Assembly (NCBI GenBank): GCA_942159475.1
Contig: OW804094.1
Coordinates: forward strand, 126,652,755-126,716,754
DNA length: 64,000 nt
Direction of reading: 5' to 3'
Origin: Sthenelais limicola
Taxonomy: Eukaryota > Annelida > Polychaeta > Phyllodocida > Sigalionidae
Position 1 is the first letter of the stretch. Each line of letters begins with the position of its first letter. Position numbers and translations under genes: made by a program. Under the pieces are notes generated by a model. It had not been told where the DNA came from and made no database searches. It worked only from the letters and a program-made list of their open reading frames with translations. This document shows positions 38,688 to 51,120 of this stretch, piece by piece.

Positions 38688-38879
38688 TCTAGGCTCAGAT
38701 TTGAAAGAGTCCCTACAAACTGAGGGAAAGCCTCTCGCTCCAAATCGCAAAATGCCATTATAATCCCATTAGGGACGCCTACCTACTCCAGGGCCAGGGA
38801 AGCCTTTAATTCAGCGGAGTAGGCGTCCAATCACTAACATACCATTCTGATCTGATCTGAGAGGATTTTAGCCTAGACT
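38688..38879 (+). mobile_element. Family 1 inverted-repeat element, copy D
   Basis: Starts TCTAGGCTCAGA and ends TAGCCTAGACT. It shares CCTCTCGCTCCAAA, GACGCCTAC, GTAGGCGTCCAATCACT and CCATTCTGATCTGATCTGAG with copy B. The GACGCCTAC / GTAGGCGTC pair is a clear internal palindrome. Like the other copies it is non-coding. Confidence 0.85.
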
Positions 38880-38920
38880 GGGTCAGAATTAGGTGGGAAT
38901 ACAGCTTTAACAAATCTTGT

Positions 38921-38943
38921 TATATATATATATATATATATAT
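38921..38943. repeat. (TA)n microsatellite
   Basis: A pure TA run of 23 bases, 41 bp after family 1 copy D. Confidence 0.95.
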
Positions 38944-41018
38944 CCACTGGCCAGGCACTTGTAGGTAAAATTACTACCACCTCCACTACCACCACCAAAC
39001 ACTGCAGGTCAATTAGCTCGGTAATTTGTCCTTGGAAAAGCGTGTCGAGGGAAGATCAGGCGGCGGAGAGGAGAGATTGATGATGGCCCCAGTTCATGTT
39101 TGTTTTGATCGTGTTGAGAACATGCAATGACTCTTGTTGGTCTTGTATTTTGACAAATGTTGGCAGCACATAAAATTGATTGATCGTAAATTTGGGAATT
39201 TTAAACTTCTCCATACTCGTCCATACTCGCTCGAACATGCACCCATGTGTATGGTCTCATGTTAGGACGAATATTGGCAAAATGATTTTAAAATGGCGAG
39301 CACAAATGGGGATGTTTTGAATGATTTGTGTATATCGTCTGGCGACGTCCAAATGAGATGCCTCATATTTGCAAGGAAGCTGATCTCTCGGTCCATTGTA
39401 GGGGGATGATGAAACGTAAGGAGTATTTGGTTAGGTGAACAATAAATTTACTTCCATGGCAGATGAAGTACCGCGATGAGAATGCATTAGAAAATCAATA
39501 AAAAAGGTAAATCTATCCCTCTCTGCCTAATTATATATGGTCCAATAACCATATTATTGTTACCTGCTTAGACGTGGGGGAAACGAACACCTAGTATCAA
39601 ATTTGGAGAGCAGGGATTGGCGCAACATGGTTTCTTCAAAAACACCATAAGGCCATTCGTTTCGACATTTAACGGGTCGTTTGCACTTGGCCCTTGTTTT
39701 TTTCTGTGGTGGAAAAAATAATAAAAGGGATATTATCAAATAATTCAACCGGTGCATCCAGCCATCCACCATTTATCCATCGAGTGGGGGATATGCGATT
39801 CCTTTTTAATGTTTTTTCATAAAATAATGACGATTTAATGTGTATGGAAACGGGAAAAAAGAAATGATAAAAAGAGAGGGAGTTAGCAGGTGTTTATTGC
39901 AGAGGTCTCTGGGTATCAGCCAAGTTTATAGAAAGGAGAGACAAAATGAACCAAAGTTGAATACACGCACGCTTAGTTTAGACCTGATTTAAAACACGTG
40001 CAAAGTTCATTTTGGGTTTAGGGACTGCTGCTGCAGCTGTCGGTACGTTTACTGAATACAGAGGCTTTTGTATAAACGTTGGCTGTGTGTGTTTCTACGG
40101 CCAGAAAAGCCTTGGGTCGAACCGAAAAGAAAACTCACATTCAAATCACTTCTCACACTCCCATTTGAAGTGAGTGTTGACATAAGAAAAGTATCCACCG
40201 ACCCTGTAACGCCAGGCAAGAACCGACAGGCTATTGTGTTCATGTATTAAACTACATTTAATGATAGTCAAACCGGCCAATGTCCAGTTCACTCAGTGTA
40301 AATAAAGGCTTAAAGTCAATATGGTATACCGGACTCGTCTAGCTTATGGGCATTAGGGTGAATAATACGCTCTTTCTATAGTGCCCGGTCCTCGACTAAC
40401 TTTGAACAGAATTTAATAAACAATATTTATTTCATTTACGTAAGAGATTGACTTCTTATGTCAATCGGAGCACATTATTGAGCCGGACTTTAATCCTATG
40501 ACTAAACGTTGCCATTCTTTGAATTTAATACCATATGTAAGTCGATGATTTGTGCACTCTTTAGAACTCTGGCCACGCTCCAGGGCTTAAAACGCATTAT
40601 GTTCACTATATCGTGGGTGTGGAGTGAAAGAGAGGAGGGAGAGAAAGATCTGGAGATATTGGTCGGGGGAGGAAACTTATACCTAGCAATAATATAAACT
40701 TTTCCCCTTAATGAGCTTGTTAGGTTTCGGCGCTGGCTCCAACCTCGTTCACCTGTGGAGCGCTATGGCGGAGGATCGAGTTTCGTAATTTAGTTTTTCG
40801 AGAAAGATGCGCTGGCTTTTGTGGCGGCGAGAGAAAAGTTGCCAGAATTGGCTGGGTCTAGCTTCCACTCGACTTGTCTGTACCGCTAATTGGGTGTATT
40901 CTACCCGGTCAGCCCGCGATGTCCTCAGTTAGCGTGCAGAAGAGGTCATGGCATTATGCCAGCTTCAAAATTCCAGTGCAAACTTTGTACCCTGTCATGT
41001 TACCCTCCTTCCCAATCT
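38944..41018. other. Non-coding, no gene recognised
   Basis: Mixed-composition sequence without paired splice sites. Short CCACCA triplets occur near 38977-38996. Confidence 0.6.
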
Positions 41019-41325
41019 CCCCCCCCCCCCCCCCCCCGGTCTCTCTGTCTGTCTCTGTCCTCTGTCCTCTGTCTCTCCCCCTGTCTCTCTCTCTTTCTCA
41101 CTCTCTCCATTGACAAATGTCTCTCTTTCTACTACCCCTATCTCCTCCCTCCCTTTCCCTCCCCTTCTCTCCCTCTTCCCCCTCTCTTTCTCTCCCTCTC
41201 CCCCTCTCTCTCTCCCCCTCTCTCTCTCCCTCTCTCTCTCCCCCTCTCTCTCCCTCCCTCTCTCTCTCTCCCCCCTCTCTCCCTCTCCCCCCTCTCTCTC
41301 CCCCCCCTCTCTCTCTCCCCCCCCC

Positions 41326-41389
<64 letters not shown>
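41019..41389. repeat. Poly-C, C/T-rich tract and (CT)28 microsatellite
   Basis: Starts with C19 at 41019-41037, continues as an almost pure pyrimidine stretch, and ends in an uninterrupted (CT)28 run at 41334-41389. CTTGCAG follows at once, so the tract could act as a polypyrimidine tract for a splice acceptor at 41394, but no donor or convincing frame follows. Long Ser/Leu/Pro and Arg/Glu frames on both strands are translations of the repeat. Confidence 0.95.
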
Positions 41390-41391
<2 letters not shown>

Positions 41392-41394
41392 CAG

Positions 41395-43500
41395 CATCAA
41401 CCCTACACCTTTTCACCCCTCTCTTAATGCTGCACTATCAGCACCCCAACCACCACACCACCACCTAACGAACCCCCTCCCCACCCCACACCCACCTTTC
41501 CCACCAAATCCCACATTGAACATTCCCCATCCTGAACATGTTATTCACAAAATTTTATATGGACCTCAATTTTATGGCATGCCCCCTTTTTCCTTATGAA
41601 TCGACCATAAAATGGGACCTAGGCGCCTTCGAAGCAATAATACATGGCATGGGGTTGAGTCAAAGCCAAGTTAACACTTTTGACGAAGTTTTAAAAGGCT
41701 TTGGATTCGTCAATGTTTTTATTCACAAAATATTTATTTTGGAGCGCTGGAATGCTTCGTCATATATGACTCATGTGTCCATATGTCTCATTATTAGTTT
41801 CCAAGAAGTGAATGATATAGGAAGGAAGTGCTGACGGAAATAGAGAATGTTTATTCAGTAATTGTGAATGCTTTTAGATAATTAAAGCAAAGCTTTGGTG
41901 TTTATAAAGGATCTCTGTGATCAAGAACTTAATGATTATTGCCCTGAAAAGCTCAGTGAGTGTAGTTTAATGGGTTTCCTTAGTACATGTATTCAGCTTA
42001 CATGTAGTTGAACTTGAGTCGTAAATTTTTATATTACTAAGAACAATATAATACAATAATAATATACACAATAATATAAATAAAAATAGTACTGAGGCCG
42101 GAGAGATACTTAAGGCATTTATAATTGTTGTCAGAACATCTACCACATCGGTATTAATGGAACTTTTGAAAAACATAACTTTCTCTCGTCATTATGGACA
42201 CCGTAATTTTGTTGTTTTTTAATTACAGGACATGTTCTAAGTAAATAAAAGGAAAAAAAGGAAAGCACCTGAGTTATCTGTCGAATAATAAACGATCCGC
42301 CCCTTTTATAATAGAGTGCCCAGCAGTTGGCAGATTTCCACCAATATATTCTTTAAATTATGTTATATTTCTGTTTTTCGCCTACCCACACCCAGTGGAA
42401 AAGACACTGATCTTGATACACATTTGAATGTACCCAGCTGTACCCTTTCAAAAGAAAACCTATATTTGAGAGGCACACAAGTTTTGTAACAACTTTTGAC
42501 CGATTTCCAACTTGGCGACATTTTTTTCCCAGCCTTGCTAGTAGTGGCACAAACCCCCGACCCTGCTCTTTATAAATACACATGGGAAGTCAGTACTCAG
42601 TCAGTGTATCACTTTTATATTCTTGCACATCACGTTGCTCACGAATAATTGTGTTTGGCCAATGTTTTTTGAACCCTTTCATTGCGGTTTACCCCATACG
42701 GCAAAAGAAGATTTCTTTATATGTGGATCTCATGATCCCAACCCTCTATGGGTTTTTCTAAGGGCCGAGTTCTCCTCACCTTTTCAGTCGAATTGCTCCT
42801 AGGCCACATGTCTCTCTTTACTTTAACTCTATCCCCTGCTTTGATCTTCATCATTTGGTATGCAAAGAGATAGTCATGGGCCCAATACTTCCAGCTTTTG
42901 GGTCTCATAAAACATCTCATGGCTTTCCTGACATTTTATATTTGTTTTTACGGCCCCGAATCCTTATGGAACACGTGCTGGTAAATTTGCGGCAGATTCT
43001 CTACAAATAGGTGGAAGCAAGAAAAAGGGGCAGACGCTCCGTATATCATTCAATTATTTAAAGGAATTTTCTCGAAATGTTCACGAAATCGTTTGACACA
43101 AGTTAGATGAGAGGTTGTTTGAATTGTTAGTGCCCCATGCGGATGAATATTGACTAATTATACCCATTCATTATTCATGTTCTCATACGGCAATAGCTTG
43201 TAATTTGCCTCTTGGAATTTCTCTTAAAAGTAGAAGGCAATATTTGGGTCAGCCTCTTTACCTTCCTTCTCCCAAGCGGTCGGCGATGGTTGTGGGCTAA
43301 CCTTTGAGAAATTTATGAAAGCGTTGTACTGAGACTTTTCTCCATTTTTCTGGCCATGTCATGTTTATTACCAGTAGCTTGAAATGGGGCGTTGAGGCCG
43401 GCGGATGGATGCAGATATCCTATGATGCTACCGTGAGCTGAATAATTTAGAAGCCAAGTCCCATCAGAACATAGAATGCAACCTTCGAGGGAGAAGCCAA
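41395..43500. other. Non-coding, no gene recognised
   Basis: C-rich for the first 130 bp, then AT-rich. No gene or RNA signal seen. Confidence 0.6.
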
Positions 43501-43520
43501 AACAACCCAGCGACTCTTAC

Positions 43521-43676
43521 CATCTTGGTGTGCACTAGGTGAACCAACGAGACCTGGGTGGCCTGGTGCACTGGCACTGGGCTCCACTCTTTCTCCCCTC
43601 TCCACAAAACCAACTGGATGCTGGCCATTGTTGAACCAACTCCTTGTTTCCAAATTTAGCCAATAATAATTTTGAT
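43521..43676 (-). CDS. Candidate internal exon on the minus strand, unassigned
   Basis: The minus strand is open for 51 codons. The translation includes SWFNNGQHPVGFVERGERV and APGHPGLVGSPSAHQ and looks like ordinary protein. It ends CAAGATG|GTAAGAG, a good donor. Further upstream on the same strand lies a long pyrimidine-rich tract (43702-43895), but the best acceptor beside it (CTCATAG at 43700) would bring an in-frame TGA into the exon. The start given here uses the nearer GATGAG acceptor, which is weak. The opposite strand is also open over part of this stretch. I recognise no family. Confidence 0.2.
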
Positions 43677-43701
43677 CTCATCTAGATTACATTGGCTTCC
43701 T

Positions 43702-43895
43702 ATGAGGATGTGGAGGATGCAGAACGAGGGAGGGATCAGAGAGAAGGGAAAGAGAGAGAGTGACAAGGAAGGATGAAAAGATGAAGAGACAGGGGACGGG
43801 GATAGAGACAAAAAGAAAGAGCGTGAGGGACAGAAACTGAAATAAATAAGCAAAAAGAGTTGGAGGGGTAGGTAGGTAAAAAAAAGAAAAAAAGT
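43702..43895. repeat. Purine-rich tract
   Basis: A and G dominate the plus strand, with GAGAGAGAG, GGAAGGATG and AAAAAAAAGAAAAAAAG words. On the minus strand this is a long pyrimidine tract upstream of the candidate exon at 43521-43676. Confidence 0.75.
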
Positions 43896-46033
43896 GTGTT
43901 GGTGATACATATAATATTATCCTGTTGAAAAGCACACGTGTGGAATCGCCCACCTAGTTTTCCTGGAACAGTTCATCACACCGTTGTCATCCGAGTTGTT
44001 GGTATATGTACTGGAGAGTGTGATTGACAACCATTGCAGGAAGCTTTTTTTTGTAGCTTGATTTGGCAATTGGTGAGACTCAGGTAATTATTGCATCGCC
44101 TTTGAAAGTGTGCAGATTGGGATGACATTGGCTAAACCTTTGTCATTTCACATCTCTAGGTTGGGAGATGCGGCAATCCACAAGTAATTTGATCCAATTA
44201 GAGCGGTGGCTTCGCTACAGCTTGATTTGTCTTTTGTCTTCGTTAATGAGGGGTGCCCACACCGAGTTTCTTTTTCTGTAGCAAAGGGCGTGAAAAATCA
44301 GTCTCTTAGATCCCCGCAGCAATTTGATCTTTCCAACTCTCATTGTCTCTCATCCAAGAAATCAAGGACAGACTCGGTTGTTTGTAGTTGTGTTGCACCA
44401 CTGTGAACTAGGTATAGATTTCCTCCTTACCCCCTTCCCAACAAAACCCTTCTCAGAAGGAAAAGAAGTGCTGACGATTGGGCTTCTACATTGGATTGCT
44501 TTGTGTTGAATCTGGTACACTCATCAAATTGTAAAAAGTATCGACCCCCTTCTCTCTCTCACCCCCTCCCTTCCTCCCTCCCTCACCCCCTTCTTCCCTG
44601 TACAGAATCGACGGAAAGGGAAATTAAAGGAAAAAACCTTGAAGGGATTGTCTCCGGGCGCTGTTTCATTTTCTTCGTGTCGGCCATCCATGTCACCTTG
44701 AAATGGAATTGTTTATTACCGGGGCCATTAAAGATCCACAGCTTGTAATGTTTGGAGCAATTGGCTCATTTTCATGACTGGCAAAGATGTTTTTGTGATT
44801 TGTGATGTGAGATGACATGTTTTTCCTATGGGAATGAATCATGCATTTATTGATTTTGCCGTCGGAATTATTAAGTCACGATGCCTTGAAGTTATATGAA
44901 AGTGATCTTATGTCGACAGGTACGCAAACTAAAGGCGTTGATGTTTTTCTCTCCATTGCCGAGACCATTTAATCTTTTTCTCTCACTTGTCACCGAATAC
45001 TTGCCTATATGCTTTTGTGTTTTCTTCTCGGGGGTTCAAGTTACAAATATTACTGACATTTTGTATATTCTAAAGAAAAGTATTGATTCTATATCCATTC
45101 ATAATATAAACCAACCCTTCTGCTAATAGCCTAGTTTCTGTAAATTGGATAACAACCAGCAATAAGAGATTCGCATGTGCCATTGCGCATGTCTGTCACA
45201 GTGCATGCTGGGATAGTTTCAGTTCAAAATTGACCAAAGCAATTAAACATTTTTTGAATAAAAAGAAATAGAGTATATTTTAACATGCATGATAATGAAA
45301 ATACTTCAGTTTTAATTTCTGATGAAACCAATAAATATGCGTATCCAAACATTGATAATGACTTTAGATAATGTATAATATGCTAAACATGTTGTGTTTT
45401 CAATAGTTTTTGGGTGACACAATTCCCATATATATTTCCATGCGAATCACAATTCAGTATGGCAGCTATGCAAATCCCCCTATTCTGTACTACTTTTGAC
45501 CTGTGAAGTCAAGCAAAGAGATCAATTCGTACACATTCCTTAGGTTTCAGTAGACCTCCTACTTGTCTGATCTTTAGTTCATTAGACACCTTCCCAAGTT
45601 ATAAAGCATTAAAGAAATTTAAAGGGCTTGTGAAGTATAGTAATCATTAGACGAAACGTGAATGGCTTATATTTTCAAGCTGCATTCAAGAGGATTTATG
45701 GTCTTTTAGTGCCTATATTTATTAATAAGATTATTTCAATAAGGGCGTGATCACTCAGGTTTCCAAGGGACTAGTGTATCAAAAACTTAATTACGTGCAA
45801 CACATTCAAATATATCAAACTGAAGTGCAGTCTACCTGTCTTTCTTTTAATATACAACTATGATCTGTTTTGATCTTTCATTATTTTCATTCCTTTACTA
45901 TGTAGGTAGGCTATGGATGAATGTATCGTGTTTCAGTTCTGTATATTGGTTATTTTTTTCGTTTCTCATCCTTGATATATTTTATACATATTATGTGTGT
46001 GTGTTACAGTTCTTTTTCTCTTTTCTCTTCCAG
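43896..46033. other. Non-coding, no gene recognised
   Basis: Includes a CT-rich tract at 44541-44599 (CCCTCCCTTCCTCCC words). The stretch 44640-44870 looks like regulatory DNA, but I can name no specific element. From about 45240 it is strongly AT-rich. Confidence 0.55.
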
Positions 46034-46159
46034 GTCGATGTAGATTGTTGGATTGATCGCTGTATTTTTACTGGTATGTGCAAAATGCTTCACTGTCTAG
46101 TTCTATATGTGTTATTTGTGTGGGCCCAGGCCTCCCAGTTTGTTTTGGTAATTGTCCAG
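46034..46159 (+). CDS. Weak candidate cassette exon (126 nt)
   Basis: A good polypyrimidine acceptor (TTTCTCTTTTCTCTTCCAG) precedes it and GTCCAG|GTAAGA follows. The length is exactly 42 codons, and only the frame starting at the first base is open, reading VDVDCWIDRCIFTGMC and then a hydrophobic stretch. The same frame is also open far upstream into the intron-like sequence, which weakens the argument. A second possible donor, CTG|GTATGT, lies at 46073. The peptide is not recognised. Confidence 0.15.
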
Positions 46160-46797
46160 GTAAGAAGATAATAAGTACCAGCTCAGTGTACTCCCTACAC
46201 CTTAAAAGCCTGGTGTGAAGTTGTATTTTCTCTCTATATAGAGTTTAATGCTAGGAACATGTTGAAAACATTGCAATTGTTTTTCTATGGACGAGTGTGG
46301 CTCCCCAGTTTTCTGGGTGTGGTAATGGGATGGAATGGTTAGAACTTAGGGTAGGGGAGACACTTTCTATCTCGCTGTGAGTTTGTTATTTTAACCAGTT
46401 GATGTATTTACGCAGAGGAATTTCGGGTTCTTTCCGCCCTTTTACGCCGTATTTTTAAAAACGTAAGTTGAGGTCGGGTGTTTACACAGAAGGAGTTCGT
46501 GAATGATGAAATTATATTAGTAATGTTCACTAGTTCAACTGGCTGCTCTCTTTGTGAACCTTGCCAAGTTTTTCACTTGAGCTTTTTCCCTGGCGTCCAC
46601 TTAGCCCCAGCTTCAAGCACTATAAAACAGCTCTTTATTGAAAAGCCAGAAAGGCCAGAGCTCGTATTTGAGGCCTCGGCAAACAGATTGAAGTAACAAT
46701 AATAGAAAACACACGGACAAATCCCTTGCTCCCACAGGTAGTGCTGGCCGAAGGTTTTTTTTAAGTGAATTTTTTTTCCCACTCTCTCACCTCTCTT

Positions 46798-46800
<3 letters not shown>

Positions 46801-46884
<84 letters not shown>

Positions 46885-47035
46885 TCCTTCTCTTCTCCCT
46901 GTCCCTCCCTCTCTCGCTCTTGCACTCGCACTCGCTCTCCTTCTCTCTCTCGCTCCCCTTCTCTTCTCTCTATCTCCCTCTCTATCATCTCGCTCTCTGT
47001 CCCTGTCTCTCTCACTCCCTCTCTCCATGTTTCTC
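46801..47035. repeat. (CT)40 microsatellite and CT-rich tail
   Basis: A pure TC run fills 46801-46880 (80 bases), followed by imperfect CT-rich sequence with CTCGCTCTC interruptions to about 47035. Arg/Glu and Ser/Leu frames on the two strands are repeat artefacts. Confidence 0.95.
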
Positions 47036-50000
47036 TCCACCCCTACTTTCTTCGCTTCTTTCCCTGCCTTGCCTCAGTATGTCCTGAGTTACCAGGTTGC
47101 TGGTGTGGTGGTATATAGTGGTGGTGTTGAGCCCCGTGGAGAAACAGAAGGTAGACATCAGCAGCCTCTCACATCACTTGGCACAGTGAGGGCTCAATGT
47201 CTGATCGTCCTGGGTGGGAGGTCCATGTAGGACAGCTCCCAGCGGCAGCGGATCTCTGGGCTAAACACTCCTAAACACCCTAGTCCATCACTGTAGGTTT
47301 CCATACCCCGTCCTATAGCCTTACCAGATAGTGGTTGTAGTGGCAGTAGGTGTAGTAGTAGCTAGTAGTTGTATTTCTAGTGCTCCCCCACCCACCCCCC
47401 AACCTCCACCAATATCCTGCCTAATACAAAAGGCGATGCCATAGAGATACCGCTTTCTGGCCTTGGGGAGGGATTTATTATCAGATGCTCCAGATAGGTA
47501 TTCTATTGCTTTACATTGTTGTGTTCCTCTGGAATCGGATATGGAATAAAAGGTTTTATTATGAGATATTTGTCGTAGGAGATACAAATGGGACGTAAAA
47601 GCTGAATTGATTGCATTTTTATGGGTATTTCCAAATGATATCTTTCATTATGTGAATTGTCAGCCGCACTAAAAATTGGTAAATGGGAGAAAGCATCGAT
47701 GTAAATACCAAAATGCTTCACCATAAAGAAAGCTATCAAAGGTCCTTAATAGAAGTGAGCCCCTCCATTGTTTCATATAGATCTCCTCTCAATACCCCCT
47801 CCACAACTGCCAATCCAAACTGCTTTCTCCTGGGTATTTTATTTTATTCCTAGAATTATGTCACCTCCTCCCTCCATCTACTAGAAAAAGAAGACCACCG
47901 TATGGTGAACTAGTGCTCGTAAAAAAAATGTTTTAAAAGAAATAAAAATATGAGACCATTCGATGGCAGCCATATATGTATACCTTGAGAGTTTTAAGTA
48001 AAATATAAATATAGCAGAAAGCAGTGGACAGGTTGTATGTGTTAGAAATGGGGGGTTAAATCGGCTCGCCACATGGCCCTCGTAAAATGCTTAGGTGAGC
48101 TCGGGTGGCAGTGGTGGGGAGCCTCAAGAGGAGGTGTCGTAACATGGTCTTTACAGTAAGCTGGGGGATGAAGCGAGTGATAACGAGTGATACGGCTCCC
48201 AGGTGTTAGGCACTGGAGGAGCCTGCCACACACACAGGAGGAGTAGGGTCCCACCCTGGAGGTTCTACCACCACCACTACATACATACATACACCTCTCT
48301 TCCTCCTCCTCATTCTCCTCCTTACAGAGATCTGTACGCTCCGACACAACCTTTCCACTAAAGAATCTTGCTGCCACCCCGCCCGAGCTGTATGTCAATC
48401 ATGGGGGATGCCTTAAAGACCCCAGCGTAAACCTGCCCAACATCCAGCCGTCATTCATGACTGGTGTGGGGCAGCTCGGAAGAAGACATTTTTATTGGGT
48501 TTTGGTGTAAGGTGTTATTTCTGAGGGATACTCAGTGTGATCCTTTATAAAAATGCTGGCAAGCTGATAGCCTAACATTTGCTACTAATATTCACCAGTG
48601 AAACTTTATAGCCTTTACTGGACCACCCTTACCAAGCCTTTTACCTCGCGTATGATTTATAAATATTTCTATGATATTTTCATTATTATAGTATATAATT
48701 TAATAAAGTATACGAATGCAGATAATTACTCAAATATAAATATTATGTTCCAAACATATGAAACCATTGCATCAGTGAATAAATAAATTAAATCTCAGTT
48801 ACAAAGAAATCACGTAGAGGGATCTTTATAGCGAGTACCAACACTATTTTTTATAGTTTCACTCAATGCAATTTCATGAAGTTAAAAGTAGACTAAAATA
48901 GCATGAGAGTTCTGTCGTGACTGTGATTTAATCACCTCCTGATTTCCCACACGTTGCAGGAGGAGGTGCAAAGGGGTTGTTGAACCCAAGTGGACATAAA
49001 GGGTTCCCGGGAGCGCATTGACACACACAGCCATAACTGTTGCCTTCACCCGAGGAGGAGAAGAAGAGAAGAGAGGGATAAAGAAAGAGAGTTGCTGCTG
49101 TAACGTACTATGACAAGCACCAGTTACTACCTTACTACAGTCGTGTTCCAGCCCACAGCGTGCAAATACACACACAAATCCTCATCTCGGAGGACTTGCT
49201 GCTACCAAGAGGAAGAAAGGTGGGAAAACGCTGAGGAAAGTGTGAAAAAAACCACACACCCATGAAATATAAAAAAAGCTGCTCGCTTGTCAAGTGTTGA
49301 CAAATGACTGTTGTAGGTACATATAGGACCTGTTGTAGTATCCCAGGGCTGCTGGGAGGGCCCCAGTAGAGAGCCCCAACACCACCGGCCCCAGCTACGG
49401 TGTCAGGGACCCTACTGACAGCATATCAATCAATCTTACGCGATAGGGCCCCCCCTCCTGATGGCCCTGACCGTCATGTGGGCCCCAGTATAGAGAGAAA
49501 AGCACTGCTACTACTACATGTATAGATACCAACCAGCTCCAACGCCAGCATTCCTACCTCTCTCTCTCTCTTCTCTCTGCTTTCCAGCAGAACCTATTAC
49601 AGTTAACAGCTGCCCTGCCACCTCCTCCCTCTGCACATCTTACACTCTTTATATACTCGAGTCTTTAAAAAGAGGGGAGGAGGACAAACAGGGAGCAGAT
49701 AGGAGGTGCTCGGTTTGAAGGGATAGGTGATTGTTGGCGGCTTGGGCCCTGGCTTCTTATGACACTGTGGTCCGGGGCGCCACCCCACTTTGACCGCTGC
49801 CCTCTCTGTGTCAACGACACGTACCAGTAGTATACTGAAAGAGGCGCCGGGCCCGAGACAGATCACGATTCGCTATCTGACACTGGCTGAGATAACCATC
49901 TGAAGGACAAGTACTTAAAGGACCTCCCGGTCCAAGCCGAGGGAGGCTGATAATATGACCCACTACTGATAGCGAAAGCACGTGCTTAAATAAACTACAC

Positions 50001-50130
50001 CGACTTTCTTATTTGGTCAAGGGAATTCTCTCCATATCAGAGCTGAATATCATCAGATGTAAAAATATTGATATGAAATATATTTCATAAAAAAGTCATA
50101 TTTCCATAATTTCCATATTCATGATAAATT

Positions 50131-50153
50131 GATTTGATTTGATTTGATTTGAT
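50131..50153 (+). repeat. (GATTT)n microsatellite
   Basis: Four perfect GATTT units and a partial fifth. Pentamer arrays of this type are often found at the tails of invertebrate SINEs, but no tRNA-like head was seen beside this one. Confidence 0.9.
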
Positions 50154-50763
50154 GAAGTTTATTTTTTTTAAATCGGGTACAGTTTTAGGAATTAATCCAT
50201 GTTTTATTCATACAGGATATTTTCTCATCAGTATCCTAGATGAATGAATAATTGAATAATTGAAGGTAGGGAACAGCATCAAAACCGAAGGAAATGACAA
50301 CTTTTGGATGTATTTTTTACTATTGATTTATTTTTCTGATTCATTCACCAACGTTTCGGTATCAATACACCTTCATGAGAGCTTCGTATAAATAAAACAA
50401 ACTGAAATACAAAACACTTTTGTTTACTGAATGTTAACCTTTCTCATGTACCGTAAATGTGTTCCCTTCACATTTACATATATGACCTGACACGGACCTG
50501 AGTGCAACTACTTTCTACACTTAGTGCTTTCCTTTTCATATTATTCACTTAGTCACGAGGTGATTTCAACCTTTAAGTTCATGCAGTGGTTTCCGCGTGG
50601 GAACATTTCAATTCTCTAATATGATGACATTAACTTGTGTATAAGTTGAATAGATTTTTTATCCAGGGGGTGAACATGTACTTAGCTTGGCTCTGGTCCA
50701 TTCACAGGGGCTATGTCAGTTTGCCATATTCTCAAAACTTTATTATATACTGAAATACACACA

Positions 50764-50829
50764 CAGCGAAAGGGGTGAGAGGAAGGGGTAGGGGAGGGGT
50801 TGGTGGGGAGGGGGTTGGGGGGGGGGGGG
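50764..50829. repeat. G-rich tract including G13
   Basis: GGGGTGAGAGGAAGGGG-type sequence running into 13 G at 50817-50829. Confidence 0.8.
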
Positions 50830-51069
50830 CGAAGGACAGACGTTATACTTAACCCCAAATAGTTCGTGATGCCTTTCGCTGTCTTTGCAAAGAGAGTAAA
50901 TAGAAATATAATTTGGCGTCGAGCGTGCCCGAATGTGTAAAAGATCACAGCGAAGATCCAAAGAGGTGTAATTGTATTTCACATCGGGTATTATTGTTGT
51001 GCATCCTGCATAACGCACAGATCTACTTTCAGCTGCGACACAGGTATCCACCTCGGAGGAGTTGCATGC

Positions 51070-51120
51070 AAAATTCCAATAACCCTATGGGAATTGAGCC
51101 TGGGTCGCGCTAGACCACTT
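51070..51120 (-). mobile_element. tRNA-like SINE fragment
   Basis: On the minus strand AGTGGTCTAGCGCG resembles a polymerase III A box and GACCCAGGCTCAATTCCC resembles a tRNA-type B box with its flank. The boxes are only 17 bp apart, not about 44, so the middle would have been deleted. It is a fragment, not a functional tRNA gene. Confidence 0.35.

Larger units (their letters stand above)
47036..51069. other. Non-coding with triplet and simple repeats
   Basis: No gene recognised. GTA/GTG triplets occur at 47331-47373 and (CATA)n at 48279-48294. A GC-rich stretch at 49330-49860 carries five GGGCCC sites. (GATTT)n and a G-rich tract are listed separately. Confidence 0.55.

Noticed and set aside
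41334..41394. (CT)28 followed by CTTGCAG as a splice acceptor
   Set aside because: No suitable donor or non-repetitive open frame follows.
40890..41599. Overlapping open frames of 92 to 192 codons on both strands
   Set aside because: They are Ser/Leu/Pro or Arg/Glu translations of the (CT)n and poly-C tract.
46761..47118. Arg/Glu-rich and Ser/Leu-rich frames
   Set aside because: They are direct translations of the (CT)40 microsatellite.
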